From Chlorobiota bacterium (GTDB taxonomy: Bacteria; Bacteroidota; Bacteroidia; Bacteroidales; VadinHA17), in the NCBI GenBank assembly GCA_013152085.1, contig JAADHC010000075.1:1-40339 (forward strand): DNA of 40,339 nt, read 5' to 3'. Shown in pieces: positions 1 through 7,769 of the stretch. The first letter of the stretch is position 1; the number at the start of each line of letters is the position of its first letter. A model generated the notes under the pieces. The model did no database searches. It saw only the letters and a list, made by a program, of their open reading frames with translations, and was not told the origin of the DNA. A program made the translations under genes and the position numbers.

Positions 1-133
1 TCACCGTTACTGTTGCTCCCGGCAACGGACTCCCTGTCACCGAGTCAATGACCTTACCCCGGATCAGGGTATGTGCTGAAACAGCAAAGGGGAAAAAAAC
101 GAAAATAGTAAAAAAAGCAAATATTCCTTTCAT
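1..133 (-). CDS. N-terminus of a secreted/outer-membrane protein with a carboxypeptidase-regulatory-like domain (partial)
   Basis: Reading the minus strand from the ATG at 133 gives 44 codons that run off the left edge. The first ~20 residues are a signal peptide (lysine, then a long Phe/Ile/Val stretch ending in VSA). They are followed by IRGKVIDSVTGSPLPGATV, the start of the beta-sandwich domain that caps SusC/TonB-dependent receptors and other Bacteroidota cell-surface proteins. What follows the domain lies outside the window, so TonB receptor, surface peptidase or another export substrate cannot be separated. The gene is partial only because of the window edge. Confidence 0.75.
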   Translation of the reverse strand, partial: MKGIFAFFTIFVFFPFAVSAHTLIRGKVIDSVTGSPLPGATVTV

Positions 134-532
134 TATCAGAGCTATATGTAGTTATTCGGATATTCGCAAGGTGTCACTAATCAAAATAAAGTGTTACTTC
201 ATGCGAAAATAATGACCATGTATTAAGCAGAACCTGATATTTGTCAGTATTTAAGATTTTGTATTCTATTATTCAGATTGCTGTGAACCCATTAATCTTT
301 CCGGATAAATGTAATGGCGATGGAAATCATTATTACGCTGCTTAATCCTTCCTGCAAGGACATGTTTTACACTGTTACAAGGCTCTGGGAAATTGTCCGG
401 AACAAAAAATATCTGCGGCTTTCTGATGAGCGGTGAGCGGTTACCTGATGAAAAGGATATGAAAATGCCATCCAGCGATTGCCGGACACATTACCTGATA
501 AGCAGGAACTGTCAGTGAAATTGACAGGCAGA
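134..532. other. Intergenic region, no gene seen
   Basis: This 399-base stretch lies between two minus-strand genes. I found no convincing ORF, tRNA or -7 box. A weak hairpin (arms CTGTCA 509-514 and TGACAG 522-527, loop of 7) sits just past the stop of the histidine kinase gene and could end its transcript, but it has no T-run on that strand. A short direct repeat (TTACCTGAT) occurs twice between about 438 and 500. Confidence 0.4.
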
Positions 533-2089
533 TTATATTACGGACCGGGGCAGGGTGAAGGAAAATGTACTTCCCTTTCCCGGAGAGCTTTCCACGGTAA
601 TTGTTCCGCCGTTTCGTTCCATAAACTCCTTGCAGAGGATCAGTCCCAGTCCCGAACCGCTTTCGCCCAGCGTACCTTTCATAACTACTTCTTTTCCGTG
701 TGAAAAGAGGCGGTTCAATATTTCAGGTTGAATTCCGATACCTGTATCCGAAACATTAATCTGTGCATATCCGTTTTTTTCTTTGGCATTCACTGCGATT
801 GTTCCATGAAGCCGGGTAAATTTAATAGCGTTGGAAACCAGGTTCCTGATAACGGTATGCACCATATTCCTGTCTGCATAAACAAGCATATCAGGTGGTA
901 CTGAAACAGTGAATTTCATCTCTTTTCGCTGAATGTTTTCATGATACAGGTTCCGGATATCATAGATAAGATCAGCCACGGCAAATGTTTCAGGTGAGAA
1001 GGGGATTTTACCCGTGACCGTTCGTGACCACTCCAGGAGGTTTGTCAGGAGTTCATAGGTTTCCTGTCCTGTGCGAAAGAGGTCTTCGGCAATCGATTCA
1101 ATTTCTTCCGGAGGCATTTTGAAAGCCTCCTTGCGCAGGAAATCAGAAAGACCGATAATGGCATTAAACGGGGTACGGAGGTCGTGACTGATGATTGAAA
1201 AGAATTTGTCCCGTGCAGTAAGGGTTTCCTCGAGATGAATTTTACTCTTTTTTAAAAGTTCTTCGTTCTTCTTTTGTTCTGTAATATCCCTGATCACCCC
1301 CTGGTAAGCAACAACTTCCCCTTTAACATTACGGATTGCCTGAGAGGTAACCAGGGTGTGGATAACGGAGCCATCCTTTTTCCGAAGGTTGATGGGAATA
1401 TCCCTGGAAAAGCCTTCCTTTTCAATTCTTTCAATATCCTCTTTTCGTTCTTCCGGTTTTTCGTATAACCGGGTAACAGGTACGGCAGCCAGTTCTTCTT
1501 TGCTGTTATATCCGAAGAAAGCAGGTGCCGAGTCACTCATATCAAGCCATTTTCCGTCGGGAGCCGTGAAGAAAACACAGTCCTTGGAAGCTTTGAAAAA
1601 GTTATGGTATTTTTCTTCACTCTCCTGCAACTTTTTTATAACCTGTTTTAAAGGCGTAATATCGTGGATCACTACAAAGTCGGCAGGTTTTCCCTTATAG
1701 GTGATCACATGTCCGCTGATTTCCACATTGATTTCCCGTCCGTTCCTATGATGTAAAACCGATTCATATCGTTCCGGAACCTTTTCCCCGGCCATCCGTG
1801 CATGATAGTTTTTTGTTAATTCAATTTGTATTTTATCGGGAAGAAAATCTTTAAACTCCTTATCTTTAATCATTTCAAAAGGATAACCTGCAAACGATTC
1901 AAGCATGGGGTTGGCATATTTTATCTTACCATCCTGTATAATTATAATCAGGTCATTTGCCCTGTCAAATGCCTTTTGCAGATATTCTTCCGGTAGCTGG
2001 ACCTGCAGCCGTTCAACTTCTTTTTCCAGGGCACTGATCCTATGTCTCAGAGCATCAATGTTTTCCGTATAGATTTCTTCATCATTCAC
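533..2089 (-). CDS. Soluble PAS-PAS sensor histidine kinase
   Basis: This 518-residue protein has no membrane helix or signal peptide, so it should sense a cytoplasmic cue. Order of parts: a short N-terminal coiled coil (about 12-33), PAS domain 1 (about 40-145), PAS domain 2 (about 157-272, followed by the usual PAC-like DITEQK end), a linker helix, HisKA with phospho-acceptor His302 in ISHDLRTPFNAI, and HATPase_c. The latter has the N box (RNLVSNAIKF, about 415-424), G1 box DTGIGI (448-453) and G2 box GSGLGL (478-483). All catalytic motifs look intact. No response regulator lies beside it, so the partner is elsewhere. It begins 63 bases after the secernin-type gene on the same strand and may share that transcript. 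Ligand unknown. Confidence 0.9.
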   Translation of the reverse strand: MNDEEIYTENIDALRHRISALEKEVERLQVQLPEEYLQKAFDRANDLIIIIQDGKIKYANPMLESFAGYPFEMIKDKEFKDFLPDKIQIELTKNYHARMAGEKVPERYESVLHHRNGREINVEISGHVITYKGKPADFVVIHDITPLKQVIKKLQESEEKYHNFFKASKDCVFFTAPDGKWLDMSDSAPAFFGYNSKEELAAVPVTRLYEKPEERKEDIERIEKEGFSRDIPINLRKKDGSVIHTLVTSQAIRNVKGEVVAYQGVIRDITEQKKNEELLKKSKIHLEETLTARDKFFSIISHDLRTPFNAIIGLSDFLRKEAFKMPPEEIESIAEDLFRTGQETYELLTNLLEWSRTVTGKIPFSPETFAVADLIYDIRNLYHENIQRKEMKFTVSVPPDMLVYADRNMVHTVIRNLVSNAIKFTRLHGTIAVNAKEKNGYAQINVSDTGIGIQPEILNRLFSHGKEVVMKGTLGESGSGLGLILCKEFMERNGGTITVESSPGKGSTFSFTLPRSVI

Positions 2090-2152
2090 GACAATAGTGT
2101 TTCAGTTATGAAATAAATATAAGAAAAAATGCGTTTACTGGTTCTTTATTTT

Positions 2153-3478
2153 TCAAAATATCATGCCTGCTTTCCTGTTCAATTTCCGCCGGTATTTTCT
2201 ATAATATCCGTAGGGTTTCCGGTTTACCGGAAGTTTGTTTATTGCGTTATACCATTTGTCCGTAAGATCACTTTCTTCGTTGAATGCTGGTTCTGTAAGT
2301 TCACGGTAAAAGTTGGCATCCTTTACCTTTTCAGACAATTCCTTCCACTTTTGTTCTGTTTTATCACGTTCCGTCAGGAAAGGTTCAGAACGGGTGTGGA
2401 AATCATAAAGCACAGTGCGGTGCAGGCGTTCGTGATGCCACCAGAGTGTGTCAGGATCGTAACCGGGACCCGGGGTTCCAACTATTGCAGGGATGACTTT
2501 ATCAACAAAGCGCATTGGCTTAAACAATGATAAACAGGGTGCTGCTGTTCCGGTTGCCCAGAAGGTATTGGCTTCTTTTGTTAAATGGGCAATAAAAGAA
2601 CCCGTTGTTTGCATAGCGTTTCTGCTGAGTGAATTGGCCGCATGTGCACAAATCCGGTTTCCCAGAAAATGATTGTCCGGACGGTAATCTTCCGTGCCGT
2701 GATCCCGGAGGTGGTTAAAAGCATCCCGGAGGGTATAACTGCCGGATTGATTATGCAGTAGTACAGATGAACGGTTTTGCCTTTTACGGCATGCCGAAAA
2801 AGTGGTATAAAACCAGTCGCTGTAACACCGGGCAAAATTGAAGGTTTCCCCTTTTTTCAGTTTACCCTTTTTTCGGGCGAATTCAATTAGTTCCGGGTGT
2901 GACCTGTCAAACTCCTGTCCGATGGTCAGGCCGTTACTTATGGCATAGTAACCATTTACCTTTTTTGCCGCCCACAGATGTCCGACAACTTCCAGAATCC
3001 AGGCTTCACGGTTGTCTGCGATCAAAAAGCTGTTGTTGTAGGCCATGTTTTTATCTTCATACCCGCCGATTCCTCCCTGGCCATGATCATGGATCAGGGC
3101 AATGATGATCTCCAGCGCGTTTTCTGCCGTTGGCGCCCGTTCAAGGGCCAGCCGGATAAGGTCCATACCGGTAAGTACACCGGTTTTTTCGGGTTTTATC
3201 CAGCTGAATACAGCCTCATTACCAATCACCACACTTTTTTCATTGGCTCCCATTTCCGCACCCCACATCCAGAAAGGACGGCTGATCAGTGTAGCAAAGG
3301 TTTCTTTTACCTGCGGTACGGAAATATAGGTACATTGTATCGTTTTCTCTTTTATCCCTGTGCGGGCCTGATGAAATTCCAGGCTCTGTGCTTCGTTGGC
3401 TTCGCGATCACTGTTTTTTCCGAAAATGACCGAGTTGTCTGCTGTATGGGCAGGAAGGGCTACAAATGTATCACACAT
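2153..3478 (-). CDS. Secernin-type Ntn hydrolase (peptidase family C69)
   Basis: The 441-residue protein starts MCDTFVALP. In this family Met1 is removed and Cys2 becomes the N-terminal nucleophile that attacks an amide bond. The run FGKNSDRE (about 19-26), and the later WGAEMGANE and IGNEAV motifs, match secernins closely, including the animal proteins as I remember them. The length suits a full secernin. There is no signal peptide, so it acts in the cytosol. Characterised C69 members are dipeptidases; most secernins have no proven substrate. It follows the kinase-like gene by 5 bases in the same operon, so its product or substrate is probably shared with the aminotransferase and kinase-like protein. 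Family is secure, substrate unknown. Confidence 0.85.
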   Translation of the reverse strand: MCDTFVALPAHTADNSVIFGKNSDREANEAQSLEFHQARTGIKEKTIQCTYISVPQVKETFATLISRPFWMWGAEMGANEKSVVIGNEAVFSWIKPEKTGVLTGMDLIRLALERAPTAENALEIIIALIHDHGQGGIGGYEDKNMAYNNSFLIADNREAWILEVVGHLWAAKKVNGYYAISNGLTIGQEFDRSHPELIEFARKKGKLKKGETFNFARCYSDWFYTTFSACRKRQNRSSVLLHNQSGSYTLRDAFNHLRDHGTEDYRPDNHFLGNRICAHAANSLSRNAMQTTGSFIAHLTKEANTFWATGTAAPCLSLFKPMRFVDKVIPAIVGTPGPGYDPDTLWWHHERLHRTVLYDFHTRSEPFLTERDKTEQKWKELSEKVKDANFYRELTEPAFNEESDLTDKWYNAINKLPVNRKPYGYYRKYRRKLNRKAGMIF

Positions 3479-3483
3479 GATCG

Positions 3484-4398
3484 TTACCTTTTAATTTTTC
3501 CCGGCAGAATAAACTCGTAACGTTTATGCAGGATTTTGGTTTTCATCCAACGGTCAAATCTCCGGAAGGCCAGGAACAGTGACCAGATGAGCTTATCTTC
3601 GCGGTAATATTTCTCAACTTCCTTTTCCGTTATGGTGGCCGCATCATCAGAAAGATTGTTGTTCACGATTTCCAGGACTCCGGGGATAAGTTCGGGCTTT
3701 TGTTCCTTGTACAGGTTGGCAGCCAGGTCCATATACACCTGGCGCAGGTCATAATACCGGTTCATGACATCGTCGAGAAAGAATGCCCGGAGTATCCACC
3801 GCAGAAAGCCGGGGGCACTTTGAAGCAGTAATTCCGGATCCAGTTGTTCTTTCCCGTCAAGACGGAACAAGGGAGTACTCGTATCCACAAAGTATAGCTG
3901 TCCGTTTTCCTCTACCCAGTTTGAAAGCTGTCCGTCAAGTGAAAGTTCCAGTCCTGGCTTCATCTTCTCATTATACTTCCAGACGCTTACAATCTGCATG
4001 GCGATTCTTCCGATCAGTTCAAGCGAATTCTCCCTGGGAACAGCATGTATCTGATTATGCCCGAATCCTTTCGCAGGCAGTTGCTCCTGGGCAATATACA
4101 ATACAACAGGCCTTCCCGGGAGCTGTATAATTACCGTCTTGTCTTCCGGAATATTCAGCCCGGCCTTTCCAAGATGTTCACAGTAGGTTTTGTAGTTCCT
4201 TGCATATCCCCTGGCATCTTTGGTAGTTCTGAATAAAGGCATCCGTTTGAACGCAATGCCGGGTTGCTCATCCAGTGAAAAAATGGAAGATATCTCACCG
4301 TAACCAAGCACTTCAGCTTTTACGGGAGATTTTTCCATATTTCGTGGATTCAGGTTTTCTTCGAATGTCTGAAGCAGACTTTCATTAATGTTGATCAT
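3484..4398 (-). CDS. Kinase-fold-like protein of unknown function
   Basis: I do not firmly recognise this 304-residue protein (possibly the family named DUF6206; unverified memory). Its motifs resemble a very divergent aminoglycoside-phosphotransferase/small-molecule kinase: LGYGEISSIF (31-40) like a glycine-rich loop, AFKRMP with Lys51 like the ATP-binding lysine, LDGQLSNW with Asp155 and Asn160 spaced as in the catalytic D-x4-N, and YFVDTSTP with Asp172 at the position of the metal-binding Asp. The usual His before the catalytic Asp is absent. No signal peptide or helices. It lies 4 bases after the aminotransferase stop and 5 bases before the secernin start, so it is almost certainly co-expressed with both. 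Kinase assignment is inference. Confidence 0.6.
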   Translation of the reverse strand: MININESLLQTFEENLNPRNMEKSPVKAEVLGYGEISSIFSLDEQPGIAFKRMPLFRTTKDARGYARNYKTYCEHLGKAGLNIPEDKTVIIQLPGRPVVLYIAQEQLPAKGFGHNQIHAVPRENSLELIGRIAMQIVSVWKYNEKMKPGLELSLDGQLSNWVEENGQLYFVDTSTPLFRLDGKEQLDPELLLQSAPGFLRWILRAFFLDDVMNRYYDLRQVYMDLAANLYKEQKPELIPGVLEIVNNNLSDDAATITEKEVEKYYREDKLIWSLFLAFRRFDRWMKTKILHKRYEFILPGKIKR

Positions 4399-4402
4399 GA
4401 AT

Positions 4403-5701
4403 TCAGAATAATTTATTAAATGTTCTTTTCATTTTAAGTAAGGGTTTTAATTTTATCGCCGAAACGACCGCTTTGTCCAGTTTCTCCATGATTTCGTCCA
4501 TAAGTTCAACGGGCAGGTTCAGGGGAGGCAATAACTGGCATACGGAGGTATCATTGTTGGCATATACCATAAGCAATCCGTTGTCATAGGCGGTTTTGGT
4601 CAGCAAAGGGCCGGAGATTTCATCCTGCAGTTCCAGTCCCATCATCAGGCCCATTTGCCGGAGTCCTTTGACAAAACGGGGCCTTCGCTTTTGCAGGTTA
4701 TCAACGCCTTCATGAAACAAGGCGGCGAGGCGGTTGACCCGGCTGAGAAAATCAGGGTCAGACGTAATTTCCAGCACTTTACCTGCTACGATACATCCCG
4801 GTTCGGCCCCGCCAAAAGTGGATATGTGAATAAACGGATCTTCATGAAAAACGGATTCAATGTCTTTTCGCAGGACGGTAACCGTAATGGGGTAGAGGCC
4901 TCCCGATAATCCCTTACCGATGACCACAATATCGGGAACAATACCGAAATGTTCGAAAGCCCACACTTTTCCGGTTCTGCCGAGGCCGCTCTGTACTTCG
5001 TCCATAATCAGGAGAACGTTATTTTCCTTACAAAGGGTTGCAACTTGTTGCAGGTATGCTTTTTCCGGTACCGGCATACCCAGGGTAGCCGGAATGGTTT
5101 CAAGGATCACGGCTGCGGTATCCTTGTCAAATGCGGTTTTCATTGCTTCGATGTCTGCAAACGGCACCTGCACAAATCCCGGAATCGAGAGTCCGAAAGG
5201 ATCGCGGTATTTGGGATCTCCGGCAGCGATTGCAAGGCCGGTATGACCGTGGTACCCTCCCAGCGCTGAAATTATCTTTGTTTTATGTGTAAAACCCCGG
5301 GCGACTTTGAAGGCCAGGTCAACCGCCTCGCCGCCACCCACACCAAAAACAACATATTCCAGGTCGCCCGGCATGCTTTGTGCCAGGCGTTCAGCCAGTA
5401 CGGCCCGGGTTTTACTCATCAGGTGGTGATTGCCAATATCATAGGTTTCGAGTGCTTCCGTGAGGGTTTTGATCAGGACGGGATTGCGGTGTCCGAGGTT
5501 AAAAACCCCACCGTTACAATGCAGGTTGATCAGCCGCTTTTCACCGTCAATATCCCACAAATACGGACCTTCACGCCTGCCCATGACAAAGTCCATTCCG
5601 TATTTCCTGAAAAATTCCACTTTTCCTGAAGAAACATGTTCACGAAAAAATCCGATAATTTCTTTTTTTAAAGGCTCCTCCTTTTGTTGTTTGTTTTTCA
5701 C
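4403..5701 (-). CDS. Class III PLP-dependent aminotransferase (or amine phospho-lyase)
   Basis: This 432-residue enzyme of aminotransferase class III (fold type I) is first in a minus-strand operon. Seen: the GGGEAVDLA cofactor-phosphate loop (122-130), GGYHGHT (148-154), the PLP-ring aspartate Asp234 in LIMDEVQSG, and the Schiff-base lysine Lys263 in VIGKGLSGG. The family includes omega-aminotransferases, 4-aminobutyrate aminotransferase and the ethanolamine-phosphate/phosphohydroxylysine phospho-lyases. The kinase-like neighbour makes the phospho-lyase branch a reasonable guess, because those lyases act on substrates made by a dedicated kinase, but the active-site residues do not decide it. 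No signal peptide. Upstream (5702-6033) I could not find a convincing promoter for it. Confidence 0.85.
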   Translation of the reverse strand: MKNKQQKEEPLKKEIIGFFREHVSSGKVEFFRKYGMDFVMGRREGPYLWDIDGEKRLINLHCNGGVFNLGHRNPVLIKTLTEALETYDIGNHHLMSKTRAVLAERLAQSMPGDLEYVVFGVGGGEAVDLAFKVARGFTHKTKIISALGGYHGHTGLAIAAGDPKYRDPFGLSIPGFVQVPFADIEAMKTAFDKDTAAVILETIPATLGMPVPEKAYLQQVATLCKENNVLLIMDEVQSGLGRTGKVWAFEHFGIVPDIVVIGKGLSGGLYPITVTVLRKDIESVFHEDPFIHISTFGGAEPGCIVAGKVLEITSDPDFLSRVNRLAALFHEGVDNLQKRRPRFVKGLRQMGLMMGLELQDEISGPLLTKTAYDNGLLMVYANNDTSVCQLLPPLNLPVELMDEIMEKLDKAVVSAIKLKPLLKMKRTFNKLF

Positions 5702-5865
5702 GATGTCAATTATGAATTAGGTTGCCACAAGTTAAAAAAAAAATCATTGATTCTCAGACAGGATAATGATTACTCGGGAGAGCCGGGAAACCTTTTAAGG
5801 TAATGGTAATTGTTTCCATCAGGCAGTTCATTTTTATATCCGTCATCTGGCCGTAATATTTTTAA

Positions 5866-5894
5866 TTGTTATTTGTTTCACAGGAATATATTTG
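5866..5894 (+). promoter_or_regulatory. Bacteroidota-type promoter for the 6034-7748 pair
   Basis: TTG at 5866-5868 and TATATTTG at 5887-5894 fit the Bacteroidota primary sigma -33/-7 pattern (TTG, about 19 bases, TAnnTTTG) with an 18-base spacer. It implies a transcript start near 5901 and a leader of about 130 bases. This is the only promoter in the window where I also see the -33 element. Confidence 0.55.
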
Positions 5895-5926
5895 TAACTT
5901 GGTGCAAATTAGTGAGATATAACAAA

Positions 5927-5991
5927 TTTTTATGCTTTTTTTATTGACAAATATCAATAGCTTGTTTCATGATACATGCTAAGCATAAAAA
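5927..5991 (+). repeat. Nested inverted repeats in the 5' leader
   Basis: An 11-bp perfect inverted repeat, TTTTTATGCTT (5927-5937) and AAGCATAAAAA (5981-5991), encloses a second one, TATTGA (5942-5947) and TCAATA (5954-5959). The stretch is AT-rich and lies between the promoter and the ATG at 6034, so it may fold in the leader RNA or bind a dimeric regulator. Confidence 0.45.
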
Positions 5992-6033
5992 CCAGCATAA
6001 GTAATTAATTTTAATAACCAAAATAAACATATT

Positions 6034-6990
6034 ATGAAGAAAAAGCTGCATATTATTAAAATTGTCATTGCGGTATTTTTATGGTTACTGGTACTTCCAG
6101 GATATTCCTCACACCCGGGGGAACCGTTAAGTAAGGGAATGCTCTTATCGAATAGTGCATTTCTTGAAGCCAACAGTTGGCAGGGTGTTTTTACTATTAA
6201 ATATAAGGGTCAGATAGAGAGGGTAATAAAGGAAAAACCATGGAGAGGTACTAAATTAACCTTCGAACATATGATTACAATACATTTTACAACCGCCGAC
6301 GGTATGGTTTCTGCCGATCCCTATGTTGGCGAAGTATCCGGTGCAGGTAAAGCAGAACAGGAAAAAATTATTGAACAAATGAAACAAGGTGGTCAGGTGG
6401 ATGTGGATGCATTGATGAAAATGGCTGAAGGGATGAAGGCCTCCGGAATGGATGGCACCAGTGTAAAATCATGGTCAACCACCTCAGGAACAGACAATAT
6501 CCCCTTTAAGAATGGGTTGGCTACAGCAGAATATTCCGTTACGGACCATCTTTCCGGGATTGAGGATGATATAGGCGAGGGATATTGTTGTACCTATACA
6601 TGGGAAAACAACTGGTCGGGCAAGAGCCAAAAGGATGTGTTTGAATTTAATTTGACAATCAATAAAGCAACCGGTAAATATCATATGGATGTCAACTGGG
6701 ACGATGTATGCCCTTCCGTTGAACATACTTATACCTTAATAAGTGTCATTCCCTGTCCGGATATTGGAAGTCCGTCAAAATGTGAACCGTATGAGAATAA
6801 AACTGAAATCATTGAAAATTACACCCTTAGGCCGAAAAACACGAAAAACATCAAGGAATTGTTAAAGAATCTGCCCCTTCCTCAAACAGGCAATAAAATT
6901 TCAGGATCAAAAACATTAAATGGTTTTTATTCCATTGACGGGGTTTCTGTGGACGTGGAATTGTCTTGGGAAATGGCACCGAAAAATTAA
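6034..6990 (+). CDS. Secreted protein of unknown function
   Basis: I do not recognise this 318-residue protein. Residues 1-26 form a signal peptide (KKK, then a long hydrophobic run ending before SSHPGE), so it is exported. The mature part is rich in beta-forming stretches and has paired cysteines (YCCTYTW near 188 and a CPDIGSPSKC segment near 245) that could form disulfides in the periplasm. A Met/Gly/Lys-rich helical segment (about 110-140) interrupts the strands. The next gene, also for an exported protein, starts 26 bases downstream, so the two likely form one transcript from the promoter at 5866-5894. Confidence 0.75.
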   Translation: MKKKLHIIKIVIAVFLWLLVLPGYSSHPGEPLSKGMLLSNSAFLEANSWQGVFTIKYKGQIERVIKEKPWRGTKLTFEHMITIHFTTADGMVSADPYVGEVSGAGKAEQEKIIEQMKQGGQVDVDALMKMAEGMKASGMDGTSVKSWSTTSGTDNIPFKNGLATAEYSVTDHLSGIEDDIGEGYCCTYTWENNWSGKSQKDVFEFNLTINKATGKYHMDVNWDDVCPSVEHTYTLISVIPCPDIGSPSKCEPYENKTEIIENYTLRPKNTKNIKELLKNLPLPQTGNKISGSKTLNGFYSIDGVSVDVELSWEMAPKN

Positions 6991-7016
6991 GTCTTTAACT
7001 AAAATCTTTATAACGT

Positions 7017-7748
7017 ATGAAAACCTTTAGAAGAATTTTATTTACAAGTGTCTTTATTTCGCTTTCTCTGCCCATGTTTGCAGGGTGGGTGATCCGTACA
7101 ACTGATACGGAGGGAGCCGGAACAATGGTGATGATGTTTCAGAACGGAAAAATGAGGATGGACATGGGCGATATGGTCTCCATCATCATCAATACCGGGA
7201 ACAACACCATGACCTGGATCTCACATCCCAGTAAGAAATACTGGTCCGGTACAGCCCAGGAATTTAAAAAACAACAAAAAGCAATGATCCGTGAAATGAC
7301 AGGGATGGACCCCGACAAGGTTGGCAGCAATGCGGAAGAAAAATCCTTCCACCTGCAGATCGAAAAAATCGAATCGGGGGATATTCTTGGTTTTAAAGTG
7401 GATCATTTCAAAGTAAGTGAATCCGGAAACCTTAAAGAGGAACTGTGGATCGCACCCGATGTAACCGTTACAAAAGAAGTTGACTGGAAAAAACTGACCG
7501 GAATGCTGGAAGTCATGTCAGGGGATCTGGAAAAAGACTATTCGAGCACATCTGAATATGAATCCCTGATGATGAGTGGTTATCCTTTGAAAACAATTGA
7601 ATATGCAGATGGCGAAGCTATGGTGAATGGTGAGGCTGAAAGCGTTGAAAAGAAGAATCTGCCTGCCAGTATGTTTGCGCTTCCCGGAGGTTATGATCAA
7701 GTTACTATACTTTCAGAATTCTATAAGTATATGTACGGCCAGCAATAG
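7017..7748 (+). CDS. Secreted DUF4412-like protein
   Basis: This 243-residue protein has a signal peptide (residues 1-22, ending MFAG). The mature start, with repeated short strands such as GTMVMMFQNGKMRMD and MTWISHPSKKYW, is the pattern of the DUF4412-like family, which is LolA-like in overall look: a periplasmic beta-sheet protein reading out a bound or anchored partner. I infer a periplasmic role only; no catalytic motif is visible. The mature part is methionine-rich. It follows the unknown secreted protein by 26 bases and ends 21 bases from the convergent racemase gene. Confidence 0.7.
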   Translation: MKTFRRILFTSVFISLSLPMFAGWVIRTTDTEGAGTMVMMFQNGKMRMDMGDMVSIIINTGNNTMTWISHPSKKYWSGTAQEFKKQQKAMIREMTGMDPDKVGSNAEEKSFHLQIEKIESGDILGFKVDHFKVSESGNLKEELWIAPDVTVTKEVDWKKLTGMLEVMSGDLEKDYSSTSEYESLMMSGYPLKTIEYADGEAMVNGEAESVEKKNLPASMFALPGGYDQVTILSEFYKYMYGQQ

Positions 7749-7769
7749 GCAAACGCACGAGATAGGTGT

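Larger units (their letters stand above)
5702..6033. other. Divergent intergenic region with promoter and inverted repeats
   Basis: This 332-base stretch separates the minus-strand aminotransferase operon from the plus-strand secreted-protein pair. No ORF is supported. It carries a good plus-strand promoter at 5866-5894 and, in the transcribed leader behind it, two nested inverted repeats (5927-5991), listed separately. Confidence 0.5.

Noticed and set aside
4655-5629. Several plus-strand ORFs inside the aminotransferase gene (and similar ORFs inside other genes)
   Set aside because: They have no family motifs and match the opposite strand of conserved genes, so they are shadows.
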